DNA of 64,000 nt. Source: Persicitalea jodogahamensis (GTDB lineage: Bacteria; Bacteroidota; Bacteroidia; Cytophagales; Spirosomataceae). Location: NCBI RefSeq assembly GCF_014651615.1, contig NZ_BMXF01000001.1:1211731-1275730 (forward strand), written 5' to 3'. Each line of letters starts with the position of its first letter. The stretch's first letter is position 1. The notes under the pieces are model-generated. The model saw only the letters and a list, made by a program, of their open reading frames with translations. It had not been told where the DNA came from and made no database searches. A program made the position numbers and the translations under genes. Of this stretch, positions 35,119 to 43,937 are shown piece after piece.

Positions 35119-35365
35119 GGTGAGGGCAATTTTTGAGTTGAGTTCTTTTGGGCTGTGACATTCTAGCAATAAGGTTTACATAAAAACCCAACCAATCCCA
35201 GAAGAAGTAATAGAATAAAATCGGTTTTCCCTATAAAAATTATCGGAAAATCGTAGCTTATATTCCGGGTCTTTCAGACAAATTTGCAGCCTATGCCCCA
35301 AAATGCCCTTCTCCAATAATCAATGACAAATTAGAGGAACAAAATTTACTCATAATTGGCAATCA

Positions 35366-36691
35366 ATGAAGGAGGTAATAGCATTTTTTCTACTGGTTAG
35401 CGTGCTTTCCTGCAAAGGGCCAGACGATGATGTACTGAAGGATGAGAATGGGGTAGTCACTCGGCTACCCCATCTCTGGAAGTCTTCTACTTCACTGGAT
35501 GGTGGCCGTGTGTCGGGTATGCAAGCTCAGCATACCTACAACGGGCAATATGTCCTTGCCGCCCAGAGGCCTCCACAACCCGATCAGGGCAGACTTGCCA
35601 ACAGTTTGGTCCTGAAAAGTTTGGAAGATGGCAAAGATTCTTGGGTTTGGAATGACCGTTTCGATCAGACAGAGGTAGATTATACTGCCAACTATCATGT
35701 ATATGCTTATCAAAATCTACTACTCTATAAAAACGCCTCTCGTTTCTACTGTATCAACCAGAAGACTGGTCAGACAGTATGGCGGAAAAAAGGGGGAGGC
35801 AACTTTGGAGGGTCAATTGGATTAGCAGGTATTGGGCCTCATTATTATTTTCCCGGCACGTCGCCCGAGCTTTATGCTAAGAATCGTTGGGAGGAGAGCA
35901 TTTACCAGGGCGATATGGCCACAGGTGAAGTCAGGGAAGTCGCCAAGCTGAAAACCTTCCCCGACAGCGTCTGGCATGACCCCAGTGGCTTCGAGTGGAT
36001 CGCCCGGGGGCGTAGCATCAAGCCCTTCGTGCGGGGTTCTGACACGCTGCTGCTGGTCAGCTACGACCTGCCGGTCAGTCGGCCTTACTACCAGAACACG
36101 GCAACTACTGGATATATGAGTCTCTACAATCTCACGCAGCGCAAGTGGGTGTACGAGCGGATGCCGATGCTTAGTGAGGTGAGGACGGGCGAAAAATCCG
36201 AAGTTGGTGTAGGAAATTGGCCCAACATCATCAATGACAAGGTATATTTTGCCGTTGGGATGTGGGTAGGCTGCTATGAACTAATGACGGGCAAGCGCGT
36301 GTGGTTCCTGCGCGTGACGCCATCGAGCCTGTTTAGTGATATGATTGTGGCCGAGGGCAAGCTGCTGGCCAACGGCCAGAACGCCAAACTCTACGCCATC
36401 GACCCCGAGACGGGCAGCGTGCCCTGGGTGCAACGTTCGAGCGGTTTCAGCAGTGCGCTGCACTATCAGGACGGGGTGGTGTACTATATTGAAACCAAGC
36501 TTCTGATCGCCACGCGCGTTTCGGACGGCAAGGTACTTTGGGCGCTGGAATGCCCCGATGCCTACACCGAGAACCGCACCGATTCATGGATCACGGGCTT
36601 CGTGACGGGCATACCGGGTAAGAATGGCAAAAAGGGGCGCATTTTCGTGAGTACAAACCTGAATGTGTACTGTTTCGAGGCCGCGCAATGA
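35366..36691 (+). CDS. Lipoprotein with PQQ-like beta-propeller repeats
   Basis: A 441-residue lipoprotein with lipobox VLSC (Cys16). The body contains PQQ-like propeller blades (RFYCINQKTGQTVWRKKGGG, MTGKRVWFLRVTPSS, KLYAIDPETGSVPWVQRSSGF, IATRVSDGKVLWALECPD). No metal or PQQ ligand motif is obvious, so a binding or scaffold role, as in BamB-type propellers, is as likely as an enzyme. It is followed by a strong terminator. Confidence 0.82.
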   Translation: MKEVIAFFLLVSVLSCKGPDDDVLKDENGVVTRLPHLWKSSTSLDGGRVSGMQAQHTYNGQYVLAAQRPPQPDQGRLANSLVLKSLEDGKDSWVWNDRFDQTEVDYTANYHVYAYQNLLLYKNASRFYCINQKTGQTVWRKKGGGNFGGSIGLAGIGPHYYFPGTSPELYAKNRWEESIYQGDMATGEVREVAKLKTFPDSVWHDPSGFEWIARGRSIKPFVRGSDTLLLVSYDLPVSRPYYQNTATTGYMSLYNLTQRKWVYERMPMLSEVRTGEKSEVGVGNWPNIINDKVYFAVGMWVGCYELMTGKRVWFLRVTPSSLFSDMIVAEGKLLANGQNAKLYAIDPETGSVPWVQRSSGFSSALHYQDGVVYYIETKLLIATRVSDGKVLWALECPDAYTENRTDSWITGFVTGIPGKNGKKGRIFVSTNLNVYCFEAAQ

Positions 36692-36732
36692 GGAAGCAGG
36701 GTGAATGACCTCTTTTTGAAAAGAATTAGATT

Positions 36733-36772
36733 GAAGAAAGGCCGCTTCCAGTATTGGGAGCGGCCTTTCTTC
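36733..36772. terminator. Terminator after PQQ-repeat lipoprotein gene
   Basis: Perfect 14-bp arms (GAAGAAAGGCCGCT at 36733-36746, its complement at 36759-36772) flank a 12-base loop. The arms end in a purine-rich run on one side and a pyrimidine-rich run on the other, so it may serve both strands. Confidence 0.75.
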
Positions 36773-36940
36773 TTATGACTCAAAAAAATAATCCGCGTCA
36801 TGCGTTTTCATTTTCCCTACTGCCTTCCTAAATTCCAACGGTAGCAAGGCTTTGGCATCCGAAGACAAATCTGCCGTGTTGTCCAGTACGTCAGATCCTG
36901 GTTTTACTTCGAAGTAATTCGATACCAGACAGCCAAACCG

Positions 36941-37501
36941 TCAAATTTTCTCAAGAATGAAATTTCCGTCGATTCCTAACTTCTCATGAAGTCCCTTAGC
37001 AACTTCTACGCTAATCCTTCGTTTGCCATTCATCATTTCCGAAACACGGGAGGCTTCCACGCCCAGAATTACAGCCAGATCTTTACGTTTAAGCTTCATC
37101 TCATACATCTTCAACTCGATCATACCAAGTAAAGTAGTTGGAGCTGGAAATGAAATATTATCTTTCTCATATTCCTGAATCTCCTCGGCTAGTGATCTGG
37201 CCTCTTTTTGTTTTTCAAGATCATCCCCCATTTCAGAAAGCAGAACGTCTATCTTCTCAAATGCCTGACGGTATTCTTTTTTGTTTTTTATCATGGCTAC
37301 CAGTCGGTATTTATTACCCTTGATGTTGAACACATAGCGATCGTTGCCGATATAATCTACTGAATTGAAAGTATTCTTCATCGCAGCTAATGAGTTCCAC
37401 TGTGCTTGCAATGAGACCTCATACCAATTAAGCAGAGCGACAAGCGCATCGAGATGTTTCTCAGCGAAGCCTGTCAGTGCAGCCTTAGCAACAATGACCA
37501 T
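36941..37501 (-). CDS. Fused HigB toxin-HigA antitoxin ORF (toxin part truncated)
   Basis: A 186-residue single ORF. Residues 1-69 match the N-terminal two thirds of HigB mRNA interferase (VIVAKAALTGFAEKH, DYIGNDRYVFNIKGNKYRLVAMI). The usual HigB C-terminus (VFIRF-x-GTH-x-EYD) is missing. Residues 70-186 match a complete HigA antitoxin, beginning M-I-K-N-K-K-E-Y and carrying the HTH KRKDLAVILGVEASRVSEMMNG. The ATG for Met70 (37294) is a natural HigA start, so the antitoxin may also be made alone. In-frame deletion of the toxin end may have produced this, leaving the RNase part probably inactive. Confidence 0.8.
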   Translation of the reverse strand: MVIVAKAALTGFAEKHLDALVALLNWYEVSLQAQWNSLAAMKNTFNSVDYIGNDRYVFNIKGNKYRLVAMIKNKKEYRQAFEKIDVLLSEMGDDLEKQKEARSLAEEIQEYEKDNISFPAPTTLLGMIELKMYEMKLKRKDLAVILGVEASRVSEMMNGKRRISVEVAKGLHEKLGIDGNFILEKI

Positions 37502-37517
37502 GAAAGGAATTTTGTTT

Positions 37518-37525
37518 CAAAACTA
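37518..37525 (-). promoter_or_regulatory. Putative -7 element (TAGTTTTG) for the HigB-HigA ORF
   Basis: On the minus strand TAGTTTTG matches TAnnTTTG 17 bases before the ATG at 37501, giving an almost leaderless message. No matching -33 TTG is seen. Confidence 0.4.
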
Positions 37526-37625
37526 GTATTTTTATTCCAGAAAGTGGAACATCAAGAGCATCAAAAACAGTGAAAGCGACAATAAGCAGCTACTTATTTT
37601 CCTACAAAAAACTTTATTTTTCCCT

Positions 37626-38789
37626 TCACATCCCCACCAGAATAAACGGCTTCGGACTAGCGCAAAGGATAAAAACTACCACCGCCAGCCAACCCAGCAG
37701 AATGCGCCTGGTACCCAGCGGGCCGTCGTCGGCAGTTTCGGGGTGATAGACGCCCAGGAAGCGGCCCAACAGGAAGACAAAAAACAGGAAGCCCGAGTAC
37801 CCTTCCCAGTCGGGACGCAGGTAAGAGACCGCGAATTGCGCGACCACGATACCGAGGCTTAGTATCAGGCCTGTACTTGGGCTATCGGTGATGCGCTTCA
37901 GGCAAATGTAGAGGAAGTAAACGTACAGCGCCAGGTAGCCCAGCAGCGTATAGTACTGATCGTCGCTGGACAGCGTGGCGAACTCCTCAGCCTTAAAAAG
38001 ACCCAGTCCGGCGTAAAAGGCGAAAAGGATAAACAGCGTTGGAGCTACTACATTAAAGCGCTTTTTGCCGAGGAGCCCGTACATGATGTGGCCGCCGTCC
38101 AGCTGCCCGATGGGAATCAGGTTGAGGGCCGTGAAAAACAGCGAAATGAAACCCGCCAGCAGGTAAGGGTAGTGAATCATCTCGTAAGGGTGGGGGAGCC
38201 GCGCCGGATCGGCTACAAATTCTTTAAACCACCAGAACAGGATATTATCACCCAGGACCAGCATCCCTTCCTGATCTTCGTACACGAATTGCGCGTAGTC
38301 CAGCCCGTAGCGAGCGTACTCAGGGTGGATGGTGAAAATATACTCCGGCGGTGGCAGGTGCGTGAAGCCGTACCAAAGTACCCCTAATGCGGCCACAAAA
38401 CCAGCCAGCGGTCCGGCGATGCCGATGTCAAAAAACTTGACCCGCGACCGGATGACCGACTTGATACGGATGAACGCACCCATCGTGCCGATGCTTTGCG
38501 TGAAGCCAAACCACAGCGGAATATAGTAGGGCAGCGTCACCTCCACCTGATGGATTTTGGCGACAAAGTAATGCCCGAATTCGTGGACGGTGAGGATGAA
38601 CAGGAAGGGCAGCGAGAAGTTGAGGCCTTGCCACAACTCAGGCCAGCTCATCAGCTGGTCCGCCGGAAGGATGCCGAAAGAAAAAAACGATTTCCCATAA
38701 ATCCACTCCGCCCCGGAGAGCGTGGTAGTTATGAGGGTAACGACAAAAAGTAAAACCTGAATCAGGGTGGTGCGGGCGCTAGGCGACAT
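37626..38789 (-). CDS. Site-2 protease-family (M50) membrane metalloprotease
   Basis: A 387-residue polytopic membrane protein. The zinc site H-E-F-G-H is at 69-73 in a transmembrane helix. The second conserved motif, N223-x-x-P226 with LDGGH (230-234), supplies the aspartate ligand. These define intramembrane M50 proteases, which cleave anti-sigma factors or other membrane substrates. No PDZ domain is apparent. The start overlaps the HAD gene stop by 11 bases, placing it last in an accA-HAD-M50 operon. Confidence 0.87.
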   Translation of the reverse strand: MSPSARTTLIQVLLFVVTLITTTLSGAEWIYGKSFFSFGILPADQLMSWPELWQGLNFSLPFLFILTVHEFGHYFVAKIHQVEVTLPYYIPLWFGFTQSIGTMGAFIRIKSVIRSRVKFFDIGIAGPLAGFVAALGVLWYGFTHLPPPEYIFTIHPEYARYGLDYAQFVYEDQEGMLVLGDNILFWWFKEFVADPARLPHPYEMIHYPYLLAGFISLFFTALNLIPIGQLDGGHIMYGLLGKKRFNVVAPTLFILFAFYAGLGLFKAEEFATLSSDDQYYTLLGYLALYVYFLYICLKRITDSPSTGLILSLGIVVAQFAVSYLRPDWEGYSGFLFFVFLLGRFLGVYHPETADDGPLGTRRILLGWLAVVVFILCASPKPFILVGM

Positions 38790-39414
38790 AGTCTTGCAGG
38801 AAGTCCAGCATAGTTAACGGCGGCTGCACATGGAAGGTTTGGATGCCCAGGGCGCGGGCGGCGATGATGTTGTTTTCGTTATCGTCCAGAAAAAGCGTTT
38901 CGCCCGCTTCGAGACCCGCTTCCCGCAGTACTTGCTCGTAAATGGCCGGGTCGGGCTTCATCACGCCCATTTCGTAAGAGAGAAAAAGTTTTTCAAAAAG
39001 ATCGTCCAGTCGCGGCACGCCCGTAGCTTTTTCCAGAATCGTATTAACCGCCTCGATGTGGATGCTGCTGGTGTTGCTGAGCAGGAAGAGGCGGTAGTTT
39101 TCGCCCAGTTTCTGAATCATCTCGATGCGGGCGGGCGGGATATCCAGCAGCAGCGAGTTCCAGGCCGTGTCCACTACGGCATCTTCCCAGTCGGGATTTT
39201 GCAGTAGTTCACGAACGTAGTTCCGGAAACCGGCGGCGTCCAGTTGGCCCGTCTCGAACTGGCCAAAAAGCCCGGCGGTTCCAAACATCTCCACCACGTC
39301 TTCAGGATTACGCCCGCTCAGCTTGGCAAAGGAATGCGCGGCGCGCGGCACGTCGATGTCGATAATGACATTGCCGAGGTCGAAAACGATGTTTTTAATC
39401 GGATTGTCTTTCAC
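38779..39414 (-). CDS. HAD-family phosphatase (HAD-IA)
   Basis: A 211-residue protein with a GTG start. Motif I is IVFDLGNV with nucleophile Asp12; the usual second Asp is Gly, as in the YihX/glucose-1-phosphatase-like HAD group. Motif II is LLSNTS, the motif III lysine lies near GVMKPDPAIYEQ, and motif IV is LFLDDNENNI. It is probably a sugar-phosphate or nucleotide phosphatase. It lies 6 bases after accA and overlaps the M50 gene. Confidence 0.88.
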   Translation of the reverse strand: MKDNPIKNIVFDLGNVIIDIDVPRAAHSFAKLSGRNPEDVVEMFGTAGLFGQFETGQLDAAGFRNYVRELLQNPDWEDAVVDTAWNSLLLDIPPARIEMIQKLGENYRLFLLSNTSSIHIEAVNTILEKATGVPRLDDLFEKLFLSYEMGVMKPDPAIYEQVLREAGLEAGETLFLDDNENNIIAARALGIQTFHVQPPLTMLDFLQDYVA

Positions 39415-39420
39415 AAAAAA

Positions 39421-40374
39421 TTATTCAACCACGACACCCATGTCGCAGAATTTGTCGATGCGCTGATTGATACGCTCCTCGGGAGAAAGTTGAGATAATT
39501 GACCCAGATGGTCGAGAATGACCCCTTTCAGAATGGCGGCCATGCCTACATGATCAAGGTGCGCCCCACCTAAGGGTTCCGGCACGATCTCGTCGATGAG
39601 CTTATTGGCTTTCATGTCGCGGGCGGTGAGTTTCATGGCGTCGGCGGCCTGCTCTTTGTAATCCCAGCTACGCCACAGAATGGTAGAGCAGTTTTCGGGA
39701 GAAATCACGGAGTACCAGGTGTTTTCGAGCATCATCACGCGGTCGCCGATGGCGATACCCAACGCTCCACCCGAGGCACCCTCACCGATGACGATACAAA
39801 TCACCGGTACTTTGAGCATAAACATTTCCTTCAAATTGCGGGCGATGGCTTCGCCCTGCCCGCGCTCCTCGGCTTCCAGACCGGGAAACGCACCCGGTGT
39901 GTCGATGAGCGTAATGATAGGTTTATTGAATTTCTCGGCCAGTTTCATCAGCCGCAGGGCTTTGCGGTAGCCTTCGGGGTTGGGCATTCCGAAATTGCGG
40001 TGCTGCCGCTGCTTGGTATTACGTCCTTTCTGCTGCCCGATAATCATTATTCCCTGCCCGTTGAGGTTGGCAAAGCCTCCGATCATCGCCGGGTCGTCGC
40101 GTACCTGCCGGTCACCGTGGAGCTCGATGAACTCGTCGCACATGAGCTGGATGTACTCGTAAGTATAGGGGCGGTCGGGGTGGCGCGACAGTTGTACACG
40201 CTGCCAGCGGGTGAGGTTGTCAAATATCTCCTGCCGTAGTTTGGCAATTCCGCTTTCCAGCGCCGCAGTTGCTGCCGATACATCGATGGTGCTTTCTTCG
40301 GCCAACCGCCGCATATCCGCCAGTTTGTTGTCCAGCTCGGCGATGGGTTTTTCAAAATCTAGATAAGTCCGCAT
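39421..40374 (-). CDS. accA: Acetyl-CoA carboxylase carboxyltransferase subunit alpha
   Basis: A 317-residue AccA with the usual full length. The N-terminal helical part ([20 protein letters not shown]) is followed by the crotonase-like carboxyltransferase core, including [66 protein letters not shown] and [11 protein letters not shown]. It pairs with AccD (not in the window) to transfer carboxyl from biotin to acetyl-CoA in fatty-acid synthesis. It is the first gene of a three-gene operon. Confidence 0.96.
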   Translation of the reverse strand: MRTYLDFEKPIAELDNKLADMRRLAEESTIDVSAATAALESGIAKLRQEIFDNLTRWQRVQLSRHPDRPYTYEYIQLMCDEFIELHGDRQVRDDPAMIGGFANLNGQGIMIIGQQKGRNTKQRQHRNFGMPNPEGYRKALRLMKLAEKFNKPIITLIDTPGAFPGLEAEERGQGEAIARNLKEMFMLKVPVICIVIGEGASGGALGIAIGDRVMMLENTWYSVISPENCSTILWRSWDYKEQAADAMKLTARDMKANKLIDEIVPEPLGGAHLDHVGMAAILKGVILDHLGQLSQLSPEERINQRIDKFCDMGVVVE

Positions 40375-40596
40375 TTATTGTGGAATTGTTGATCAGTTTA
40401 ATTTTGGAATTGTTGGAAAGCGTAGGGAGTCAGTTGTTTAGCGGGGAAGATTAATCGATTTTTATCCACCCTTAGAAGAGGAGAGGTTTTTTGTCAGGCC
40501 TGGTGATTTCAGGAAACACAAAGCAAAATTAAAAAACTCTGTTCAGTTTGGTTGTCAACATGGTCTTCTAAACGACTAAACACTTAAATAAAAGCC

Positions 40597-42030
40597 CTAC
40601 AAGACATACTCATGGCCCCGCTCAGGGATCGTTACCTTTTCGTATCCCTTCACCGCCAGTGTATCGCGAAAGTCCCGCATACTTTGGGCTTCGCCGTGGA
40701 TGAGGAAAATATTTTTCAGTTGGTTGGCGTCCTGGTTTCTTACAAAATCCAGGAGATCATCGCGATCGCCATGGCCGCTAAATACGTCAATTTTTTCAAT
40801 ATTCGCCAAGACCTTCTTCTGCTTACCCTGGATCGTGATGCTGTCTTGTCCGTTCAGCAAGCGCCAGCCCAAAGTACCTTCGGAGGCGTAACCGATCATC
40901 AGGATGGTGGCATAAGGATTCTCAATATTGGCCGCGATGTGGTGCTCGATGCGCCCGCCCTGCACCATGCCCGACGACGAAATAATGATGCACGGCTCGG
41001 CGTAGTTGGAGACCGCCTTGCTGGCGTCGTTGCCTTCGATGTACACCAGGTTCTCAAAGTCGAACAGCATCTCGTTGTCTTCCTTGAATTCGCGCGCTTC
41101 CTTATTCAGTAGCCGCGAGTACTTCTGGTGAATCCGGGTACTTCCGAAGCTGAGCGGACTGTCGGTGAAGACTTTCAAGGGCGGCAACTGATGGTCGAGA
41201 TAGAGCTTATTGAGCGTGTAGAGCAGCGCCTGGGTACGTCCCACACTGAAGGTGGGGATGATGAGCCGCCCCGGAATTTCCACGCAGGTGCGCTGGATGA
41301 CGTCCATGAGTGCCTCGCCGGGTGGCCGCATGTCTTCATGCATGCGGTTACCATAGGTAGTTTCGCAAATCAGGTAGTCTACCTGGGGGACAGGCTGAGG
41401 GTCCACGAGCAGCGGGTAGTTTTTGCGGCCCACATCGCCCGAGAAGCAGAGTGATTTCTTCTCGCCGTCCACATCGTGTACTTCCACCAGGATATGCGCC
41501 GCGCCCAGCAAGTGTCCCGCCGGGATATAGGTCACATTGACTCGGTCGGAAATGCGGTACCGCTGGTTGAAGGCCACCGGAAAAAAGTTTTCCATCGCCT
41601 GCTTGACGTGCTTCTGCAGGTACAGATCGCGGGGGAAATCTTTGACAAGCGATCCCTTTTTCTTCTTATTGGAAGCCTTGCCGTTGGCCGTGTTCAGCCG
41701 CTTCTGGTGCAGCATGGCCGAGTTTTCCAGCAGAATGCCCGTCAGCGAATAGGTGGCTTCGGTACAAACTACCTGGCCTTCAAAGCCTTCTTTGTACAGA
41801 TTAGGGATATTGCCGGAGTGGTCGATGTGGGCGTGCGTGAGCAGCACCGTGTTTATGAGGGTGGGATCAAAGGGGAAAACGCTTTTTTGTTTGTCGTAAA
41901 GGGCTTTTTTCTGCTTTTCGTTCAAGTCAAAATTTAGGCCGCACTCGATCAGGATTCGGTAATCGTCCACTTCGAGCAAATACATACTGCCCGTCACCTG
42001 TTGTGTGGCTCCCCAAAATGTTAATTTCAT
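40597..42030 (-). CDS. Metallo-beta-lactamase/beta-CASP RNA-processing nuclease
   Basis: A 477-residue protein. The metal motif T-H-A-H-I-D-H (65-71) and the CPSF-like N-terminus LTFWGATQQVTGSMYLL place it in the beta-CASP family. Later motifs include FSGDVGRKNYPLL, the beta-CASP segment IIPTFSVGRTQALL, and IIISSSGMVQGGRIEHH. The RMMBL-type end reads VFSGHGDRDDLLDFV. A lysine-rich insertion (ASNKKKKGS) interrupts the core near residue 118. It is a likely endo/exoribonuclease of the bacterial CPSF-like kind, transcribed alone. Confidence 0.88.
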   Translation of the reverse strand: MKLTFWGATQQVTGSMYLLEVDDYRILIECGLNFDLNEKQKKALYDKQKSVFPFDPTLINTVLLTHAHIDHSGNIPNLYKEGFEGQVVCTEATYSLTGILLENSAMLHQKRLNTANGKASNKKKKGSLVKDFPRDLYLQKHVKQAMENFFPVAFNQRYRISDRVNVTYIPAGHLLGAAHILVEVHDVDGEKKSLCFSGDVGRKNYPLLVDPQPVPQVDYLICETTYGNRMHEDMRPPGEALMDVIQRTCVEIPGRLIIPTFSVGRTQALLYTLNKLYLDHQLPPLKVFTDSPLSFGSTRIHQKYSRLLNKEAREFKEDNEMLFDFENLVYIEGNDASKAVSNYAEPCIIISSSGMVQGGRIEHHIAANIENPYATILMIGYASEGTLGWRLLNGQDSITIQGKQKKVLANIEKIDVFSGHGDRDDLLDFVRNQDANQLKNIFLIHGEAQSMRDFRDTLAVKGYEKVTIPERGHEYVL

Positions 42031-42340
42031 AGAAATAGCTTTAGGCTACAAGCACCATGCTATATGCCTTGGTATACTGTTAATCAAACAGATACTTGTT
42101 TTATACTTTGTTTTCTTTTACAAATTTCGAGAATAATGGCAACTATCCCGTCACAGCACTCTGAATTATTTTTTAAATCCTTTGTTACGAAGCGATTAGA
42201 TGTTCTTGCAGGGCTGCCGGGCCAGAATCGTTCTGCGGTGCCTTCTGAAATCCTCCCGCTCAGGTGTTTCTGCGAACCGACTAGCTCTGCTGGTATTCAG
42301 GCAGAACAGCAACGTCTGCAATGATACGCATCGGTCACGT
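42031..42340. other. Intergenic stretch without recognised content
   Basis: These 310 bases lie between the beta-CASP nuclease start and a small membrane protein. No reading frame here resembles a protein, and no clear promoter, hairpin or repeat was found. Confidence 0.5.
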
Positions 42341-42685
42341 TCAGGAAAACCACCGCAGCACCAGAGTCCAGTCCAGCGTAATGCCTTTGTCCCTGAACTC
42401 AAGAAGATAAACTGCTCCCGCCAAAACCAGGTAGCTGATAGCCAGCCACTTTTTCTTTTGCTCGTATTGTGGACGGTTGTGGTAGTACTCATACACCATC
42501 GAGGCCGAAAAACCCGTCACCATCAAAAGGATACAGAAAACTCCCGCATCCTGCCGGTAGTGGTGGTAGAGGTGCAGGGCCGGGGCACCGAGCGCGAGGT
42601 AAAGCAGCCAGCAGCCAAAACCCGCCCGGTAAAGAAATACACTGAGCCGCCGGTCGTTTTTTATGTCCAGGATTTCTTCGAGCAT
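42341..42685 (-). CDS. Small membrane protein of unknown function
   Basis: A 114-residue protein from ATG 42685, the start that gives a soluble N-terminus (MLEEILDIKNDRRLSVFLYR) followed by three or four hydrophobic segments (FGCWLLYLALGAPALHLYHHY, AGVFCILLMVTGFSASMVYEYY, WLAISYLVLAGAVYLLEF). The sequence looks like a genuine small inner-membrane protein, but no family was recognised. It is divergent from the GT9 gene. Confidence 0.6.
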   Translation of the reverse strand: MLEEILDIKNDRRLSVFLYRAGFGCWLLYLALGAPALHLYHHYRQDAGVFCILLMVTGFSASMVYEYYHNRPQYEQKKKWLAISYLVLAGAVYLLEFRDKGITLDWTLVLRWFS

Positions 42686-42825
42686 GGTAGTAACGCTTAT
42701 TTTGTTGCGTCTTGCCCGACTAGGCAAGTCGTGGCACAAGCTGTTTCAGCATACCACAAAAACAGGTGAAGTTAGCAATCTTCGTAAACATCTCCAACAA
42801 TCCCCCAACGCTGGCGGATTTCCTT

Positions 42826-42833
42826 TATTTTTG
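42826..42833 (+). promoter_or_regulatory. Bacteroidota -7 element (TATTTTTG) for the GT9 gene
   Basis: TATTTTTG matches TAnnTTTG 20 bases before the ATG at 42853. A -33 TTG at the usual spacing is not apparent. Confidence 0.45.
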
Positions 42834-42852
42834 CGAGGTCGCGCCATGAAAA

Positions 42853-43863
42853 ATGAATAATCTATCCCACCCCGTGTCCCAAAAGCCTACCAAGTTCTTG
42901 ATTCTGCGCTTCTCGTCCATCGGCGACATCGTCTTGACGACTCCCGTCGTGCGGTGCCTGAAGCAACAGTATCCTGATGCGGAGGTTCATTACTTTACCA
43001 AAATTCAGTACCGATCGTTGCTGGAAGAGAACCCGTACATTGACAAGGCGTGGTACCTGGATGGCAACCTGGGCGAACTACTTCCCCGGCTGCGCGGTGA
43101 GCAATTCGACTACATTATCGACCTGCACACCAACCTGCGCACGTTGCGGATCAAACTTTCGCTGGGCGTGCGCTCGTTCAGCTTTCCGAAGTTGAATACG
43201 CAGAAATGGCTGCTGACGAATCTGAAATTCAACGTCATGCCATTGGTCCATATTGTGGATCGCTACATGGCGACGGTCACCCCGCTGAGTGTGTCCAACG
43301 ACGATCAGGGGCTGGACTACTTCATCCCTTACCGCGACGAGGTGGAACGCGACTGGTTGCCTGCCACACACCGCGCAGGCTTCGTGGCGTACGCCATCGG
43401 CGGCCAGCATGCCACCAAACGGCTGCCCCTGGCGCGCATGATCGAACTTTGCCAAAAGATTAACTACCCGACCATACTACTGGGCGGAAAAGAAGACTTC
43501 GAAACGGGCGAAGCCATCAGGCAGACGCTGGGCGATACGCTTATTTTTAATGCCTGCGGAAAGTGCAACCTCAACCAGTCGGCCTCGCTGGTGCGGCAGT
43601 CGGAGTTCGTCTTTACGCACGATACCGGCCTGATGCACGTCGCGGCGGCATTCAAGAAAAAAGTCTATTCGATCTGGGGCAACACCACGCCGCTTTTCGG
43701 GATGTACCCTTACCAGACTCCGCACGTCATATTGGAAAACAACAGCCTCTCCTGCCGTCCCTGCTCCAAGATCGGTTACGCAAAATGTCCGAAAGGCCAC
43801 TTTAAGTGCATGAATGAACTCTCATTCGATTTTGAGATCAAGGAGCTTCGGGCGCGGAACTAG
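42853..43863 (+). CDS. Glycosyltransferase family 9 (heptosyltransferase-like)
   Basis: A 336-residue GT-B protein of the ADP-heptose:LPS heptosyltransferase type. The N-terminal domain starts FLILRFSSIGDIVLTTPVVRCLKQQYP. The C-terminal domain has YAIGGQHATKRLP, ILLGGKEDFE and the donor-binding segment FTHDTGLMHVAAA. A Cys-containing tail (CRPCSKIGYAKCPKGHFKC) is typical of this family in Bacteroidota. It probably adds a sugar to the LPS core; no other LPS gene is adjacent. Confidence 0.88.
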   Translation: MNNLSHPVSQKPTKFLILRFSSIGDIVLTTPVVRCLKQQYPDAEVHYFTKIQYRSLLEENPYIDKAWYLDGNLGELLPRLRGEQFDYIIDLHTNLRTLRIKLSLGVRSFSFPKLNTQKWLLTNLKFNVMPLVHIVDRYMATVTPLSVSNDDQGLDYFIPYRDEVERDWLPATHRAGFVAYAIGGQHATKRLPLARMIELCQKINYPTILLGGKEDFETGEAIRQTLGDTLIFNACGKCNLNQSASLVRQSEFVFTHDTGLMHVAAAFKKKVYSIWGNTTPLFGMYPYQTPHVILENNSLSCRPCSKIGYAKCPKGHFKCMNELSFDFEIKELRARN

Positions 43864-43909
43864 TTTTTGCCGTGCCATTTTCGTCCACATTCAAGGCGTA
43901 GTTGGGGAG

Positions 43910-43926
43910 ACGGGCGAGCCGCCCGT
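43910..43926. terminator. Short GC-rich hairpin between convergent genes
   Basis: ACGGGCG and CGCCCGT form a perfect 7-bp stem with a 3-base loop between the GT9 and ksgA stop codons. There is no T-tract, so terminator function is uncertain. Confidence 0.35.
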
Positions 43927-43937
43927 ACCACATCCGT

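Noticed and set aside
37294-37501. Frameshift as the cause of the missing HigB C-terminus
   Set aside because: The HigB frame runs straight into HigA, and no leftover of the missing HigB end was found in other frames at the junction, so a deletion is the simpler explanation.
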